Shown here: positions 33,679 to 42,560 of the stretch, in pieces
How positions within the stretch are numbered: the first letter of the stretch is position 1
Layout of the letters: every line of letters starts with the position of its first letter
Source of the DNA: Planctomycetota bacterium
GTDB lineage: Bacteria > Planctomycetota > Planctomycetia > Gemmatales > Gemmataceae
Assembly (NCBI GenBank): GCA_016873225.1
Contig: VGXS01000028.1
Location: 1-54,139, forward strand
Direction of reading: 5' to 3'
DNA length: 54,139 bases
Notes under the pieces: model-generated
Told to the model about the DNA's origin: nothing
The model's database searches: none
What the model saw: only the letters and a program-made list of their open reading frames with translations
Translations under genes and position numbers: made by a program

Positions 33679-34980
33679 ATGCGATCGCTCATTGCCACGA
33701 TGTCCGTTGCCACGCTGATTTCCAGCCTGGCCACAGCTGCCGATTGGCCCCAGTGGCGCGGCCCCACACGGGACGAAAAATCAGCCGAAATCGGCCTCAA
33801 CAAGGCGTTCGGCACCAAGGCGCCCCCGGTGGCCTGGAAGTTCGCCAAGGCTGGAATCGGCTATTCCGGCCCGTCGATCGCCAGCGGCAAGGTTTACCTT
33901 GTCGGCGGCACGGCGAAGGACAAGGATTCCGACAAGCATCAGGACGAGGCGATCTGCCTCGATGAGAAGTCCGGCAAGGAACTTTGGCGGGTCGCCATCG
34001 GCGGCGAATACGTGGACAACGGGTCCGACAAGAACTGGGGCGGCGGCCCACGCGCCAATCCCACCGTCACGGTGGACGGCCATGTCTACTTCCTCGGCAT
34101 CCGCGGCGATGTCTACTGCCTCAAGGCTGATGACGGCAAGCTGGTCTGGACCAAGAACTACACGAAGGACTTCGGCGGCAAGCTGATGTCCGGCTGGGGC
34201 TTCAGCGAGAGCCCCCTCGTGGATGGTGACTCCATCATCTGCACCCCCGGCGGAGCCAAGGGCACCATCGTCGCGCTTGACCGCAAAACTGGCGCCACCA
34301 AATGGCAATCGGCCGAACTCAAGGACGATGCCGCCTACTCCAGCATCGTGCGCGCCAAGTTGGCGGGCGTCGAGCAGTATGTGACTCTCACGGGAAAGGC
34401 GGTCGCCGGCGTGGCCGTTGACACCGGCAAACTGCTTTGGCGGTACGACTGCGGCGACAAGTACAAGGTCGCGGTGATTCCGACGGCGGTCATCGCCGGC
34501 CCGGACTCGGTTTATGCCACCGCCGGATACGGCGCCGGTTGCGACCTGATCAAGATCACCGGCGACGCCTCGGGGCTGAAGGCCGAGAAGGTGTTCGCCA
34601 ACAAGGATGTCGTCAACCACCATGGCGGTGTGATCTTCAAGGATGGCTTCATCTACGGACACAGCGACACCAAGGGCTGGGTTTGCCAAGACCTCAAGGA
34701 TGGCAGCCTGAAGTGGGAATGGAAGCGCGGCGGCTTCGAGAAGGGTGCCGTCACCTATGCTGATGGCGCCTTGTTCTGTTACGGCGAGAACTCCGGCGAC
34801 CTTGTCGTCCTGGAAGCCACGACGGAAGGGCCCAAGCAGATCGGCTCGCTCAAACTGCCCGAGCGCACCAAACTGCTGCGCAAGAGCGGCAAGGCGTGGG
34901 CCCACCCCGTCATCGCCAACGGCAAGCTCTACCTTCGCGACCAGGATCTCCTGTACTGCTTCGACCTCAGCTCGAAGTAG
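33679..34980 (+). CDS. Exported PQQ-type beta-propeller protein (433 aa)
   Basis: A signal peptide (about residues 1-20) is followed by DWPQWRGPTRDEKS, a motif common at the start of planctomycete PQQ-like proteins. Blade motifs recur: LDEKSGKELWRV, LKADDGKLVWTK, LDRKTGATKWQS, VDTGKLLWRYD and DLKDGSLKWEW, the A-x-D-x-x-T/S-G-x-x-W pattern of PQQ repeats. No dehydrogenase active-site motif is obvious, so a scaffold or substrate-binding role is as likely as catalysis. GCGAGGA lies just before ATG 33679. A strong terminator follows. A paralogue is at 46626. Confidence 0.9.
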   Translation: MRSLIATMSVATLISSLATAADWPQWRGPTRDEKSAEIGLNKAFGTKAPPVAWKFAKAGIGYSGPSIASGKVYLVGGTAKDKDSDKHQDEAICLDEKSGKELWRVAIGGEYVDNGSDKNWGGGPRANPTVTVDGHVYFLGIRGDVYCLKADDGKLVWTKNYTKDFGGKLMSGWGFSESPLVDGDSIICTPGGAKGTIVALDRKTGATKWQSAELKDDAAYSSIVRAKLAGVEQYVTLTGKAVAGVAVDTGKLLWRYDCGDKYKVAVIPTAVIAGPDSVYATAGYGAGCDLIKITGDASGLKAEKVFANKDVVNHHGGVIFKDGFIYGHSDTKGWVCQDLKDGSLKWEWKRGGFEKGAVTYADGALFCYGENSGDLVVLEATTEGPKQIGSLKLPERTKLLRKSGKAWAHPVIANGKLYLRDQDLLYCFDLSSK

Positions 34981-35010
34981 TCCTTCCGGAATCTTTTTCA
35001 GGTCGTTTCA

Positions 35011-35041
35011 CCGGCCCCTTTTGAGGGGCCGGATTTTTTTT
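35011..35041 (+). terminator. Rho-independent terminator after the beta-propeller gene
   Basis: CCGGCCCCT (35011-35019), loop TTTG, AGGGGCCGG (35024-35032), then A and a run of eight T (35034-35041). A perfect 9-bp GC-rich stem with a T-run 30 bases after the stop codon at 34980. Confidence 0.93.
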
Positions 35042-35089
35042 GCCCATCCATGAAATGAAATCACCACCGGCGGCAACAATGGGGTGACG

Positions 35090-35557
35090 ATGGACGCGCA
35101 GCGGTTGGGCCGATTGCTGAATGACCTGGCGCCGGCTCTTATGGCCATGGCCCGCGGCAGGTGCCGACATGCCGAGGATGTGGTGCAGCAGGCGTTTGTC
35201 GCGCTGATCGGGCAAGCCCGCGAGCCGGAAAACCCCGCCGCCTGGCTTTTTGGCGCCGTGCGCCAACTGGCGCTGGCCCGGGCCCGGGAGGAGGCCCGAA
35301 GGGAACGCCGGGAGGAAGCGGCGGCCCGCACCGAGGGTACCATCCCTCCCGACCCGGCGCGGACGCTCGACCTGGCGGAAGCCCTCGCGGTGCTGGATGC
35401 CGACGACCGCGACATGGTCTTGGCGCGGGTTCATGGCGGGCTGTCGTTCGAGGAGATCGGCCTTGTGGCGGGGATATCGGCCTCCACCGCCTGGAGACGC
35501 TACCAGGCGGCGATGGAAACAGTGCGGGCGAGAATGGAGGGCTGGAATGAATCCTGA
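35090..35557 (+). CDS. ECF-type sigma factor, short (155 aa)
   Basis: Small sigma-70-like factor. Region 2 is seen in CRHAEDVVQQAFVALIGQAR and PENPAAWLFGAVRQLALARA; region 4 in VHGGLSFEEIGLVAGISAST followed by AWRRYQAAMETVRARM. It is the first gene of a four-gene operon. ATG 35090 is preferred over GTG 35084. Its end overlaps the next gene by 11 bases, so that gene's product is a good candidate for its membrane-bound regulator. Confidence 0.9.
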   Translation: MDAQRLGRLLNDLAPALMAMARGRCRHAEDVVQQAFVALIGQAREPENPAAWLFGAVRQLALARAREEARRERREEAAARTEGTIPPDPARTLDLAEALAVLDADDRDMVLARVHGGLSFEEIGLVAGISASTAWRRYQAAMETVRARMEGWNES

Positions 35558-35978
35558 TGAACGGCATCCGCTGGAGGGGTTGTTGCGTCTCCTGCCGGCG
35601 GAAGGCTTGCCAACGGAATATCGCGACAGGCTGATGTTCCAGGCGGGGCGGTCCTCCGCGGGGAAGTGGGGCCTTGGGCGCGGCGCGGCGCTGGTGGCCA
35701 TGGGCTTGGTGGCCGGTTTCGGGATTTCCGCCCAGGTTTTTCCGGGATTGGGCGGGCCGGGGAGGACTTCCGTGGCCAGCCGGGTCGATCAACGGGAGGA
35801 TTCGCTTCCCACATGGCAGGAAGCGGCCGAGGTTTTCACTTTGGCCGATCGGGAGGCCTGGAGGCTTCGTCAAAAGGTGCTGGCCGAGGGGGTGGAAGCC
35901 CTGCCTGTCTCGGCGTCATCGATGTTGACCGTGGCGCCCCTTTCAAGAAGTGAACTTATCAGGGAGGTTTTGAAATGA
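35547..35978 (+). CDS. Small membrane protein, candidate anti-sigma factor (143 aa)
   Basis: A cytoplasmic N-terminus of about 50 residues (MNPDERHPLEGLLRLLPAEG) is followed by one membrane segment (GAALVAMGLVAGFGISAQVF) and a tail with EAAEVFTLADREAWRLRQKV. There is no zinc-finger motif. The gene overlaps the end of the ECF sigma gene by 11 bases, and GGAGG at 35536-35540 lies six bases before ATG 35547. Context suggests an anti-sigma role; sequence alone does not prove it. The 3' end overlaps the next start as ATGA. Confidence 0.75.
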   Translation: MNPDERHPLEGLLRLLPAEGLPTEYRDRLMFQAGRSSAGKWGLGRGAALVAMGLVAGFGISAQVFPGLGGPGRTSVASRVDQREDSLPTWQEAAEVFTLADREAWRLRQKVLAEGVEALPVSASSMLTVAPLSRSELIREVLK

Positions 35979-37375
35979 TGATGTTCGTCCTGCTGGCGGC
36001 CTCTGCCGCTCTCGCGCAGCAGCCACCCGGGCAGGTCGTCAAGCTCGACCTGCCGGCCCGGGCGATCGAAAGCCCCGTGCTCAGGCACCGGATCCTGCCA
36101 CAGCTTGAGGAAATCACCACGGGCAACGCCGCTGTGCATTACGCGACGGCGTTCGCGCCCGATTCCATCTCCTTCACGCGCGCCGAAAAGGATTTCAGCG
36201 ACAGGCTCCAGAAGTGGCTCACCTGCCCGTTGCCCGAATTGGCCGCGGTGAAATCTCCCATCTTGGAAGACCGGTTTTTCCCATTGGCCGAGCTGGAACG
36301 CGGGGCGCGCAAAAGCCACTGCGACTGGCAAATGAAGGACAGGCTCAAGGATGGCATCGCGACCATTCTACCGGACATTCAGGGCTTCCGGATGCTGGCC
36401 AACTTCATGCGCGTGAGGGCCCGCTGGCATTTGGCCAACAACCGGCCGGAGGAGGCCTTGCGGGATGTGCGCACGATCCTGGTGTTCGGCAGGCATATCA
36501 GCGAGGGGCCGACCCTCATCCAGTACCTTGTCGGGGTTGCCGTGTGCCATGTCGGATTCACCACCCTTCATGACTACATGGCCCATGCCGACGGGGCCAA
36601 CCTGTTCTGGTCGCTGGCCTACACGCCGCACCGGTTCCTGCCTTTCATCAATGCGCTGGAGGGCGAGCGGATATTCATCGGAGCCGAATTTCCCGGCCTT
36701 GAACGCGACAAGCCGGTCACCCAGGAAAAGGCCGCCGAACTTTCACGCCGGTTCGACAAGCTCATGGGCCTCGTCTCCGAGGGCAGCGGGGAGGGCCCCT
36801 CGAAGGTCATGCCCTTCCTGGGTGTCGCCAGCTACACCGATTCCAAGGCCTACCTCGCCGAAAAGCTGAAGCTGGATCCCCAGGTCGTGGCCAGGATGCC
36901 TGTGGCCCAGGTCGTGCTGATCCGTCAGTTGGATGAGTATGAGAGGGCCCGCGACGAATTGTTCAAGGCGGCGTTGCTGCCGGTGCCACAGGCCGTGGCG
37001 GTGATGCGCGAGGTGGACGCGAGGCTGAAGGCGCCGGCTCTTTCCCAGGGGCCCAATGCCCTGATGCGCAACCTGTTGCCCGCGATTGATCGCGTGGCGC
37101 TGGCCCATCACCGGGCCGACCGGACCATCGGCGCCCTGATGGTGATCGAGGCGCTTCGCCACCATGTCGCCAAGGCGGGCAAGCTGCCCGAACGGTTGGA
37201 GGAAACGGGATTGCCCTTGCCGGTGGATCCCTACACGCTCAAGCCTTTCCGGTACACGCGTCTCAAGGATGCCGAATGCACGGTCGAGGGGGTGCCTCCC
37301 GAGGGGGGAAAGCCCATTCCGGCGGATTTCATAAGATATGATGTAACGATTCGACCCCGGATCTCCAAGGAGTAA
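35975..37375 (+). CDS. Exported hypothetical protein (466 aa)
   Basis: A short signal peptide (MMMFVLLAASAALAQQPPG) is followed by a largely helical mature protein with no recognised family. Segments such as RVRARWHLANNRPEEALRDV resemble TPR-like helical pairs. The C-terminus (LPVDPYTLKPFRYTRLKDAE) resembles proteins with a final beta module. It is coupled to the gene before it (ATGA overlap) and followed by the DUF1559-like gene after four bases, so it belongs to the ECF operon. Function is unknown. Confidence 0.82.
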   Translation: MMMFVLLAASAALAQQPPGQVVKLDLPARAIESPVLRHRILPQLEEITTGNAAVHYATAFAPDSISFTRAEKDFSDRLQKWLTCPLPELAAVKSPILEDRFFPLAELERGARKSHCDWQMKDRLKDGIATILPDIQGFRMLANFMRVRARWHLANNRPEEALRDVRTILVFGRHISEGPTLIQYLVGVAVCHVGFTTLHDYMAHADGANLFWSLAYTPHRFLPFINALEGERIFIGAEFPGLERDKPVTQEKAAELSRRFDKLMGLVSEGSGEGPSKVMPFLGVASYTDSKAYLAEKLKLDPQVVARMPVAQVVLIRQLDEYERARDELFKAALLPVPQAVAVMREVDARLKAPALSQGPNALMRNLLPAIDRVALAHHRADRTIGALMVIEALRHHVAKAGKLPERLEETGLPLPVDPYTLKPFRYTRLKDAECTVEGVPPEGGKPIPADFIRYDVTIRPRISKE

Positions 37376-37379
37376 GCCG

Positions 37380-38900
37380 ATGCGCGGAGCGATGGCACTG
37401 GTGGCATGGCTGGGGCTGGCGGCGATGGTGCCGGCCCAGCAGTTCGCGGTGGAAAAATTCCTCGACGACCAGGCGTTTGTCGTCGCCCGCATTCGGCCGA
37501 AGAAAGTCGAACTCAACAACGCGATCGCCTACCTGACCAAGAACAAGGTGATTCCCCAGGCCCAGGCGATCGCGTTCGCCTTGCTGGCCGGAACGGTGAA
37601 GGGCTCGCTCGACCGGAATGCCGAGGAGATTTTCGTTGTTTACAGCATGAGCATGGTGGCCTCCGGCGAATTTCTGCCTCTTGTGGCTGTTCCCACGAAG
37701 GATGCCGAGCAGCAGGAGAAACTCGAGGAGATGCTCAGGAAAATTCCCGGGGCCGGTGATGTCCTCAAGACCAAGCGCCTGGACAATGCCCTGCTGGCCA
37801 GTTCTCCGGGCACCCTGGAGCGCGCCGCCAGGCAACTGGGCAAGCCGCGCCCGGACATCGGCGAGGCGAAAGTGTTGTGGGGCGACCATGCCGTCCAGGT
37901 GGCCGTTGTCCCGACGGCCGACCAGAAGCGCAGCCTCAAGGAACTGGTTCCCCCGTTGCAAAAGCCGCTCGACAAGCACTCCAGCCAGGAACTCGCGGCC
38001 GGCATTTCATGGATGTCCTTCAGCATGGATCCGTTCCCGCCGCGCATGAAGGCGGCGATCCGCGGGGCGGACGCCCGCTGGGTTGAGAAGGGAATGTCGT
38101 TCATCAAGGATGCCCTGCAGTTCGCCCCCCTGGCCATTTCCGATGCCGATAAAAATCTCGCCGAACCGGCCGGCAAGCTGATGCAGATGATGGGTAATGG
38201 CCTCAAGAAGGAAGGCAACGACATCGTGCTGGAACTCAATGATCCCCAGCCGATCCTCGACTTGTTCGCAGCCGCCGCGGCCAAGGCCCGCGGTTCGGCC
38301 CAGTCGATGCAGTCTGTCAACAACATGAAGGAATTGCTCCTGGCGATGCATGTCCATCACGACGCGAAAAACAGTTTTCCCGCCCCCGCCATCGTTTCCA
38401 GCGAAGGCAAGCCGCTGTTGAGCTGGCGCGTGGCCGTGCTGCCCTACCTTGAACAGGAGAACCTTTACAGGAAGTTCAGGCTCGACGAGCCATGGGACAG
38501 CGAGCACAACCGGAAACTCGTCCCCCTCATGCCCAAATTATTCGCCCCCGAAGGCGAGACCCTGCAACCCGGCCACACGCCTTATGTGGTGCCCGTGGGC
38601 AAGCAGACGATGTTCTTTGGCGCCAAGGGCGGCAAGTTGGGCGAAGTCACCGACGGCACGAGCAACACCGTTGCCCTGATCCAATTGCCCGCGGGCCGGG
38701 CCGTGATCTGGTCCAAGCCCGACGACCTGGATGCCGATCCCAAGGTCGCCTTCGACGAACTCACCAAGGGTTTCAGCGACCGAATCACCGTGGGTTTTGG
38801 TGACGGCACGGTGAGGCGGATCAAGTTCCCACTCAAGGAGGAGGTTTTCCGCAATCTCCTCGACAAGGCGGATGGCAAAACCATTCCGCTTCTTGATTGA
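37380..38900 (+). CDS. Exported protein with C-terminal DUF1559-like module (506 aa)
   Basis: A signal peptide (about residues 1-20, ending MVPAQQF) replaces the prepilin leader normal for DUF1559 proteins. Residues 20-300 form an unassigned alpha/beta region. Residues about 310-506 match DUF1559: VNNMKELLLAMHVHHDAKNS, LLSWRVAVLPYLEQENLYRK, LGEVTDGTSNTVALIQLPAG and the final FGDGTVRRIKFPL. AAGGAG lies shortly before ATG 37380. It is the last gene of the ECF operon and is followed by a strong terminator. The DUF1559 part here cannot be assembled as a pilin, so it shows the module can work by itself. Confidence 0.87.
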   Translation: MRGAMALVAWLGLAAMVPAQQFAVEKFLDDQAFVVARIRPKKVELNNAIAYLTKNKVIPQAQAIAFALLAGTVKGSLDRNAEEIFVVYSMSMVASGEFLPLVAVPTKDAEQQEKLEEMLRKIPGAGDVLKTKRLDNALLASSPGTLERAARQLGKPRPDIGEAKVLWGDHAVQVAVVPTADQKRSLKELVPPLQKPLDKHSSQELAAGISWMSFSMDPFPPRMKAAIRGADARWVEKGMSFIKDALQFAPLAISDADKNLAEPAGKLMQMMGNGLKKEGNDIVLELNDPQPILDLFAAAAAKARGSAQSMQSVNNMKELLLAMHVHHDAKNSFPAPAIVSSEGKPLLSWRVAVLPYLEQENLYRKFRLDEPWDSEHNRKLVPLMPKLFAPEGETLQPGHTPYVVPVGKQTMFFGAKGGKLGEVTDGTSNTVALIQLPAGRAVIWSKPDDLDADPKVAFDELTKGFSDRITVGFGDGTVRRIKFPLKEEVFRNLLDKADGKTIPLLD

Positions 38901-38927
38901 CCTCGTCGCCGCTCAAGGCAACCCTTG

Positions 38928-38958
38928 GATCCCTGGCCCGCGCCGGGGATCTTTTTTT
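38928..38958 (+). terminator. Rho-independent terminator of the second ECF operon
   Basis: GATCCCTGGC (38928-38937), loop CCGC, GCCGGGGATC (38942-38951) with one T-G wobble, then seven T (38952-38958). It ends just before the stop codon of the convergent pseudopilin gene at 38971. Confidence 0.92.
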
Positions 38959-38970
38959 GGAATGGACGAT

Positions 38971-39405
38971 TCAGCGTGGCGATAATTTCCCTTCGTGCCG
39001 CTCCACGGGGCCCGATGGCACCCACCTGTCCTTCTGGCGGACAAGCGTCACATTGAAGCGGCTTTTCCTGGCGGCCGGCGGTTCCCCCGCCCCGCCTTCC
39101 GACCGCAGCAGGACCGCGTTGTCACCCGTGCGACTCCAGGCCACGGTGGCCTTGCCGCCCCTGGATAATCCCTCCGGCAGGTCGAGCGACCCTTCAGCGG
39201 CATTTGATTCGAGCCTGGATCGACCGTATTCCAGGGCCCCCAGCGCGAGCCAGTCGGCCTTGAGTTCGGCTTCCCTGCCCGCGGCCAATTCCCGCCCCTT
39301 GAGAATCTCCCTGGCCACCAGCGCCAGCACCGCCGTCATGAACGCGATGACCACCAGCAGCCAGACCGACATGATGCCGTTTCGGGATGGAAGGCGTCGC
39401 CTCAT
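38971..39405 (-). CDS. GspK-like minor pseudopilin (144 aa)
   Basis: N-terminal hydrophobic helix NGIMSVWLLVVIAFMTAVLA after a basic leader (MRRRLPSR). The probable cleavage is after Gly; the residue at +5 is Trp and not Glu, and lack of Glu5 is the known mark of GspK-type tip pseudopilins. At 144 residues it is much shorter than GspK of proteobacteria (about 300), so the globular domain is reduced. It is the last gene of the chain, overlapping the previous gene by four bases (ATGA). Assignment as K-type rests on the N-terminus and gene order. Confidence 0.7.
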   Translation of the reverse strand: MRRRLPSRNGIMSVWLLVVIAFMTAVLALVAREILKGRELAAGREAELKADWLALGALEYGRSRLESNAAEGSLDLPEGLSRGGKATVAWSRTGDNAVLLRSEGGAGEPPAARKSRFNVTLVRQKDRWVPSGPVERHEGKLSPR

Positions 39406-39899
39406 GGCCCCTCACCTCCCGCCGGCAAGGCCATGCCGATGGCCGCCACGGCCTCGCAGCGCGGAATGTCGACGCCTTTCACCTTGTCGTCGATGGCCAA
39501 CAGGGCGAGATTGCCCCGGCGGCCGAAGCGGGCGGATGATCCCGCGCCGGCGAGCGCGTACCTTTCCCTCCTCGGGCCCGGCCCCGTGGTCGCCCGCTCC
39601 ACCCATTCCGGACCGGCCGTGTAGACAACCGTGGCCTTGCCGCACTGGAGGATGAGCTTTTCCGGCCCCGCCTTGTCGCCTTCATGCGCGGCGGGCAGGG
39701 CGCTGGCGGCATGCACATCATCGCGCCAGCGCGAAACCAGCCGGGGGATGATCATGTTGGCCGTCATCGACCGGCTTGTCATTCCCTCAAGCCGCATGAG
39801 TCCGGCCATGAAGGCGATTCCGGAGGTGATCAACACCCCCGTCACGGCCATCACGACCAGCATCTCGATCAGGGTGAAGCCCGGCCTTGACCGCTTCAT
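39402..39899 (-). CDS. GspJ-like pseudopilin (165 aa)
   Basis: Intact prepilin leader: basic MKRSRPG then FTLIEMLVVMAVTGVLITSG with Glu at +5. The globular part includes RLVSRWRDDVHAASALPAAH, like the start of GspJ-type domains. It overlaps the genes on both sides by four bases (ATGA). It should be processed by a prepilin peptidase, which is not encoded in the window. J-type assignment rests on order (I-J-K) and length. Confidence 0.78.
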   Translation of the reverse strand: MKRSRPGFTLIEMLVVMAVTGVLITSGIAFMAGLMRLEGMTSRSMTANMIIPRLVSRWRDDVHAASALPAAHEGDKAGPEKLILQCGKATVVYTAGPEWVERATTGPGPRRERYALAGAGSSARFGRRGNLALLAIDDKVKGVDIPRCEAVAAIGMALPAGGEGP

Positions 39900-40312
39900 G
39901 TTCCGGTCCCCGGTCGGGTGCCGACGATCGTGGACATGCGGATGGTTCGGGGTTGGGGATGGTTCGAGGAGCGGAGTTCCAGGGAGGCGGCGACAAGCTT
40001 GACGCCGGGCGCGCCGGGAACCAGCGTCACCGTGACCTCGAGCGCCGAACCGGGCGCCATCCTCATGACCGGACCGGGAAGTGACCGGGAACCGGCCCAG
40101 GCCATGTCGACGCCATCGAAGCCCGCGGCGCGGGCCTCCTCGAGGATGTTGGCCAATGCCTCGGCCCCGGCGATCCGGATCGTGATTTCCCGGCTTTCAC
40201 GCATGCTCCATGCCGCCGTCGACGCGGCCATGGCCACCAGGCCCGTCATGGCTCCGAGCACCATCAGGCATTCCAAAAGTGAATAGCCCCTCCGGGCGGC
40301 GCGAGCGCTCAT
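39896..40312 (-). CDS. GspI-like pseudopilin (138 aa)
   Basis: Prepilin leader SARAARRG followed by YSLLECLMVLGAMTGLVAMA, with Glu at +5. The rest is a small domain (ITIRIAGAEALANILEEARA, MRMAPGSALEVTVTLVPGAP). The start at ATG 40312 overlaps the stop of the second GspF gene as ATGA. The longer minus-strand frame to 40879 is not believed, since it lies antisense-phase within the GspF gene. I-type assignment is by size and order. Confidence 0.78.
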   Translation of the reverse strand: MSARAARRGYSLLECLMVLGAMTGLVAMAASTAAWSMRESREITIRIAGAEALANILEEARAAGFDGVDMAWAGSRSLPGPVMRMAPGSALEVTVTLVPGAPGVKLVAASLELRSSNHPQPRTIRMSTIVGTRPGTGT

Positions 40313-41523
40313 GGCGTCAACCATCCGATCAGGTCGACCAGCGGAATGAAGATGGCCAGCACCGCGGTTCCCACAATGAGTCCCACCAGCACGGTTCCGG
40401 CGGTGCCGACGAAGGTCACCCTTCGGTGGAGCCTCCTGAGCGCCAGCGCCTGGAGGCTTTGGCCCAGTTCGCACAGCGCCGCGGTAAACCGGCCGCTCGC
40501 GATGGTGGTGCCCAGCCAGGCCGCTTCCGCGCTGTTGACGAGGCCGGCGCGGGCGAGCGCCTCCGGCGGCGGGTCCCCCTGTTCCGCCGCGGTCCGCAGG
40601 CGCTTGAGCATCCTGCCGCCAGAGCCATCGGTCGCGCCTCCCTCGAGCAGCCAGGTTGCGCCGGCATCGAGCGTCATGCCGGTCGCCAGCATCCTTCCGA
40701 GGGCCTCCAGGATCATTCCACGGCCATGCGGGGCGAAGACGCCCCTCAACCCCGGCATCCACCATCTCAGCGGAGTTTCGTGGTACGCCATGACGAGGGC
40801 GAGCGATGCCAGGGCCAGCGCGGGCAGCAGCAACGACATCAGCGCGCGCGTCCATTCCAGCACCATGACCGTGAGCCAAGGCAGCGGCACCCCGAATTCG
40901 GTGAAGATGCGCTCCACCCGTGGCGAGACGAGGATCGACCAGAACAGGGTGATCATGACCACCATGATCATCACCACGAGAGGGTAGGCCAGCGAGGGAA
41001 CCAGGGCCAGCAGGCGGGGGGAAAGCGAGTCGTCGTCGTTGCCGGTGGAATCCAACGCCTTGGTCCGTCCCGCCACGCGCAGGTCGAACAGGTCGTCGCG
41101 GGCCAGCAACCCGGGCATGGCCAGGACCTCGGTTCCATGCCCGCCCACCAGCAATTCACGGGCGCGCGCCTTCAGCGATTCGAAACCGAACCGGTTTTCC
41201 CACAGTGGCCAGTACAGCGGGAACGGGAAGGCCCAAAGCGCGGCGGTTTCAAGCCAACCCCAGGCCCCGCGGTTCGTCCGCGCCGGAACCAGCACGCCAT
41301 CGAGGGGCATTCCCGCCCCCATCGCCAGGCGGAGGCCGGCGGCGAGCTCACGCTGCCTTAAAAGACGCATGTGGTCCCATATGAAGAAGACCCATCCAAG
41401 GTAGCCAAGCACGGCAAGGGTGCCGAGCACCGGCCCCAGGACAAGGCATGCCGGAACCAACGGCAGCGCCATCAGGAAGGCCGCGGCCAGCCTTGTGGGA
41501 ATGCCGGGCCGGAGGGCCTTCAC
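40309..41523 (-). CDS. Type II secretion system F-like platform protein, second copy (404 aa)
   Basis: Inner-membrane protein with the T2SF domain in its C-terminal half: about three membrane segments there (LVVMIMVVMITLFWSILVSP, ALMSLLLPALALASLALVMA, TVLVGLIVGTAVLAIFIPLV) plus one or two near the N-terminus. The typical RMLATGMTLDAGATWLLEGG and SAEAAWLGTTIASGRFTAAL are there. The N-terminal half (about residues 1-200) is diverged from a normal T2SF repeat. GTG 41523 overlaps the stop of the first copy as GTGA; longer frames are not supported. Two tandem F genes are unusual; they may form a hetero-oligomeric platform. Confidence 0.82.
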   Translation of the reverse strand: MKALRPGIPTRLAAAFLMALPLVPACLVLGPVLGTLAVLGYLGWVFFIWDHMRLLRQRELAAGLRLAMGAGMPLDGVLVPARTNRGAWGWLETAALWAFPFPLYWPLWENRFGFESLKARARELLVGGHGTEVLAMPGLLARDDLFDLRVAGRTKALDSTGNDDDSLSPRLLALVPSLAYPLVVMIMVVMITLFWSILVSPRVERIFTEFGVPLPWLTVMVLEWTRALMSLLLPALALASLALVMAYHETPLRWWMPGLRGVFAPHGRGMILEALGRMLATGMTLDAGATWLLEGGATDGSGGRMLKRLRTAAEQGDPPPEALARAGLVNSAEAAWLGTTIASGRFTAALCELGQSLQALALRRLHRRVTFVGTAGTVLVGLIVGTAVLAIFIPLVDLIGWLTP

Positions 41524-42560
41524 TGCGACAATCCCTCCATGAGCGTGAACATGGGCATGAACAGGGAAAAGATGAACATGCCGATGCCGCCGCCGGCGAC
41601 AAGCACGAGGAGAACGGGGGGAAGGATGGCGCGCAGCCACCGGGCCCGCCACTCGGCCAGCCGCATCGAGGTGTCGCGCAGCAGTTCGAGTTGGGAGGCG
41701 AGCTTGCCCTGGCTGGCGCCAACCCCGGCGATCCATGCCGCCCATGCCGTGCCCAACTGGTGGTCGCGCAGTGATGGTTCGAGGGGCTTGCCAACCTCCA
41801 GGTCGGCGGCGGCACCCGCCGCGGCGCCGCGCAGGACCGGATCGGGCGACGCCTCACCCGCCAGCCGCAAGGCCTGGGGAAGCGGCACTTCCGCCGTCAC
41901 CAGCAGGCCCAAAAGGTCGTAGAGCAGCGACAGGTTTACCTGCCGTTGCATCATCCCCCAGATGGGGATCATTCCGGTGGCCCGGGCCCAGGCCAGCCTG
42001 CCTTTTTCCGTGGTTCGCATCAGGAACCTCAGCACTGTCAGGGCCAATACCACGCTCGCCGGAACAATCAGGTAAAACACCACGGCATGCTCGTTCAGCG
42101 CGAAGAACATCCGGGTGAGCCAGGGGGTGCGCATGCCGAAGTCGGCGAAGATCGTCATGAATTTGGGGATCACGAAGATCCCCAGGAAAGCGAAGATGCC
42201 CAGTCCGAAAGCCAGCACGATGCCAGGGTAAAACAGGGCGTCGATCACCAATGCCGCCAGTCGCGACCGGAGTCGGGTGTGTTCCCCAAGCCGGGAAAGG
42301 CTTTCGGCCAGCCTGCCGCTGGTGATGCCGGCGCGGACCAGGGCCGCCACATGGGGCGGAACCCCCTTCAGGGCCCGGGTGATCGCCGTGTCGGGAGGTT
42401 GCCCCTCCGAAAGCAGGCGGGCCAGTTCCCCGCAGGCCCGGCCCACCGTGTCGCCACCCAATTCCTGCGAGAGCGCCGCCAGTCCGCGGTCCAGCGGCAA
42501 GCCGGCGCGGGCAAGCGCCGCCATCTCGTCGCTGAGCGAGGCTAGGGTTTGAGGATTCAT
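41520..42560 (-). CDS. Type II secretion system F-like platform protein, first copy (346 aa)
   Basis: Clear GspF/PilC-like protein with two T2SF repeats. Repeat 1: LSDEMAALARAGLPLDRGLA to RAGITSGRLAESLSRLGEHT, then two hydrophobic segments (ALFYPGIVLAFGLGIFAFLG, AVVFYLIVPASVVLALTVLR). Repeat 2: LLYDLLGLLVTAEVPLPQAL to GVGASQGKLASQLELLRD, then VLLVLVAGGGIGMFIFSLFM. Length fits the family (about 350-400). GGGAAG lies before ATG 42560. It begins the five-gene overlapping chain F-F-I-J-K. The ATPase that should drive it is encoded at 45428-46525 on the same strand. Confidence 0.9.
   Translation of the reverse strand: MNPQTLASLSDEMAALARAGLPLDRGLAALSQELGGDTVGRACGELARLLSEGQPPDTAITRALKGVPPHVAALVRAGITSGRLAESLSRLGEHTRLRSRLAALVIDALFYPGIVLAFGLGIFAFLGIFVIPKFMTIFADFGMRTPWLTRMFFALNEHAVVFYLIVPASVVLALTVLRFLMRTTEKGRLAWARATGMIPIWGMMQRQVNLSLLYDLLGLLVTAEVPLPQALRLAGEASPDPVLRGAAAGAAADLEVGKPLEPSLRDHQLGTAWAAWIAGVGASQGKLASQLELLRDTSMRLAEWRARWLRAILPPVLLVLVAGGGIGMFIFSLFMPMFTLMEGLSQ

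Noticed and set aside
40210..41361. 383-codon plus-strand frame opposite the second GspF gene
   Set aside because: Very His/Gln/Arg-rich translation; the minus strand has T2SF motifs and coupled overlaps.
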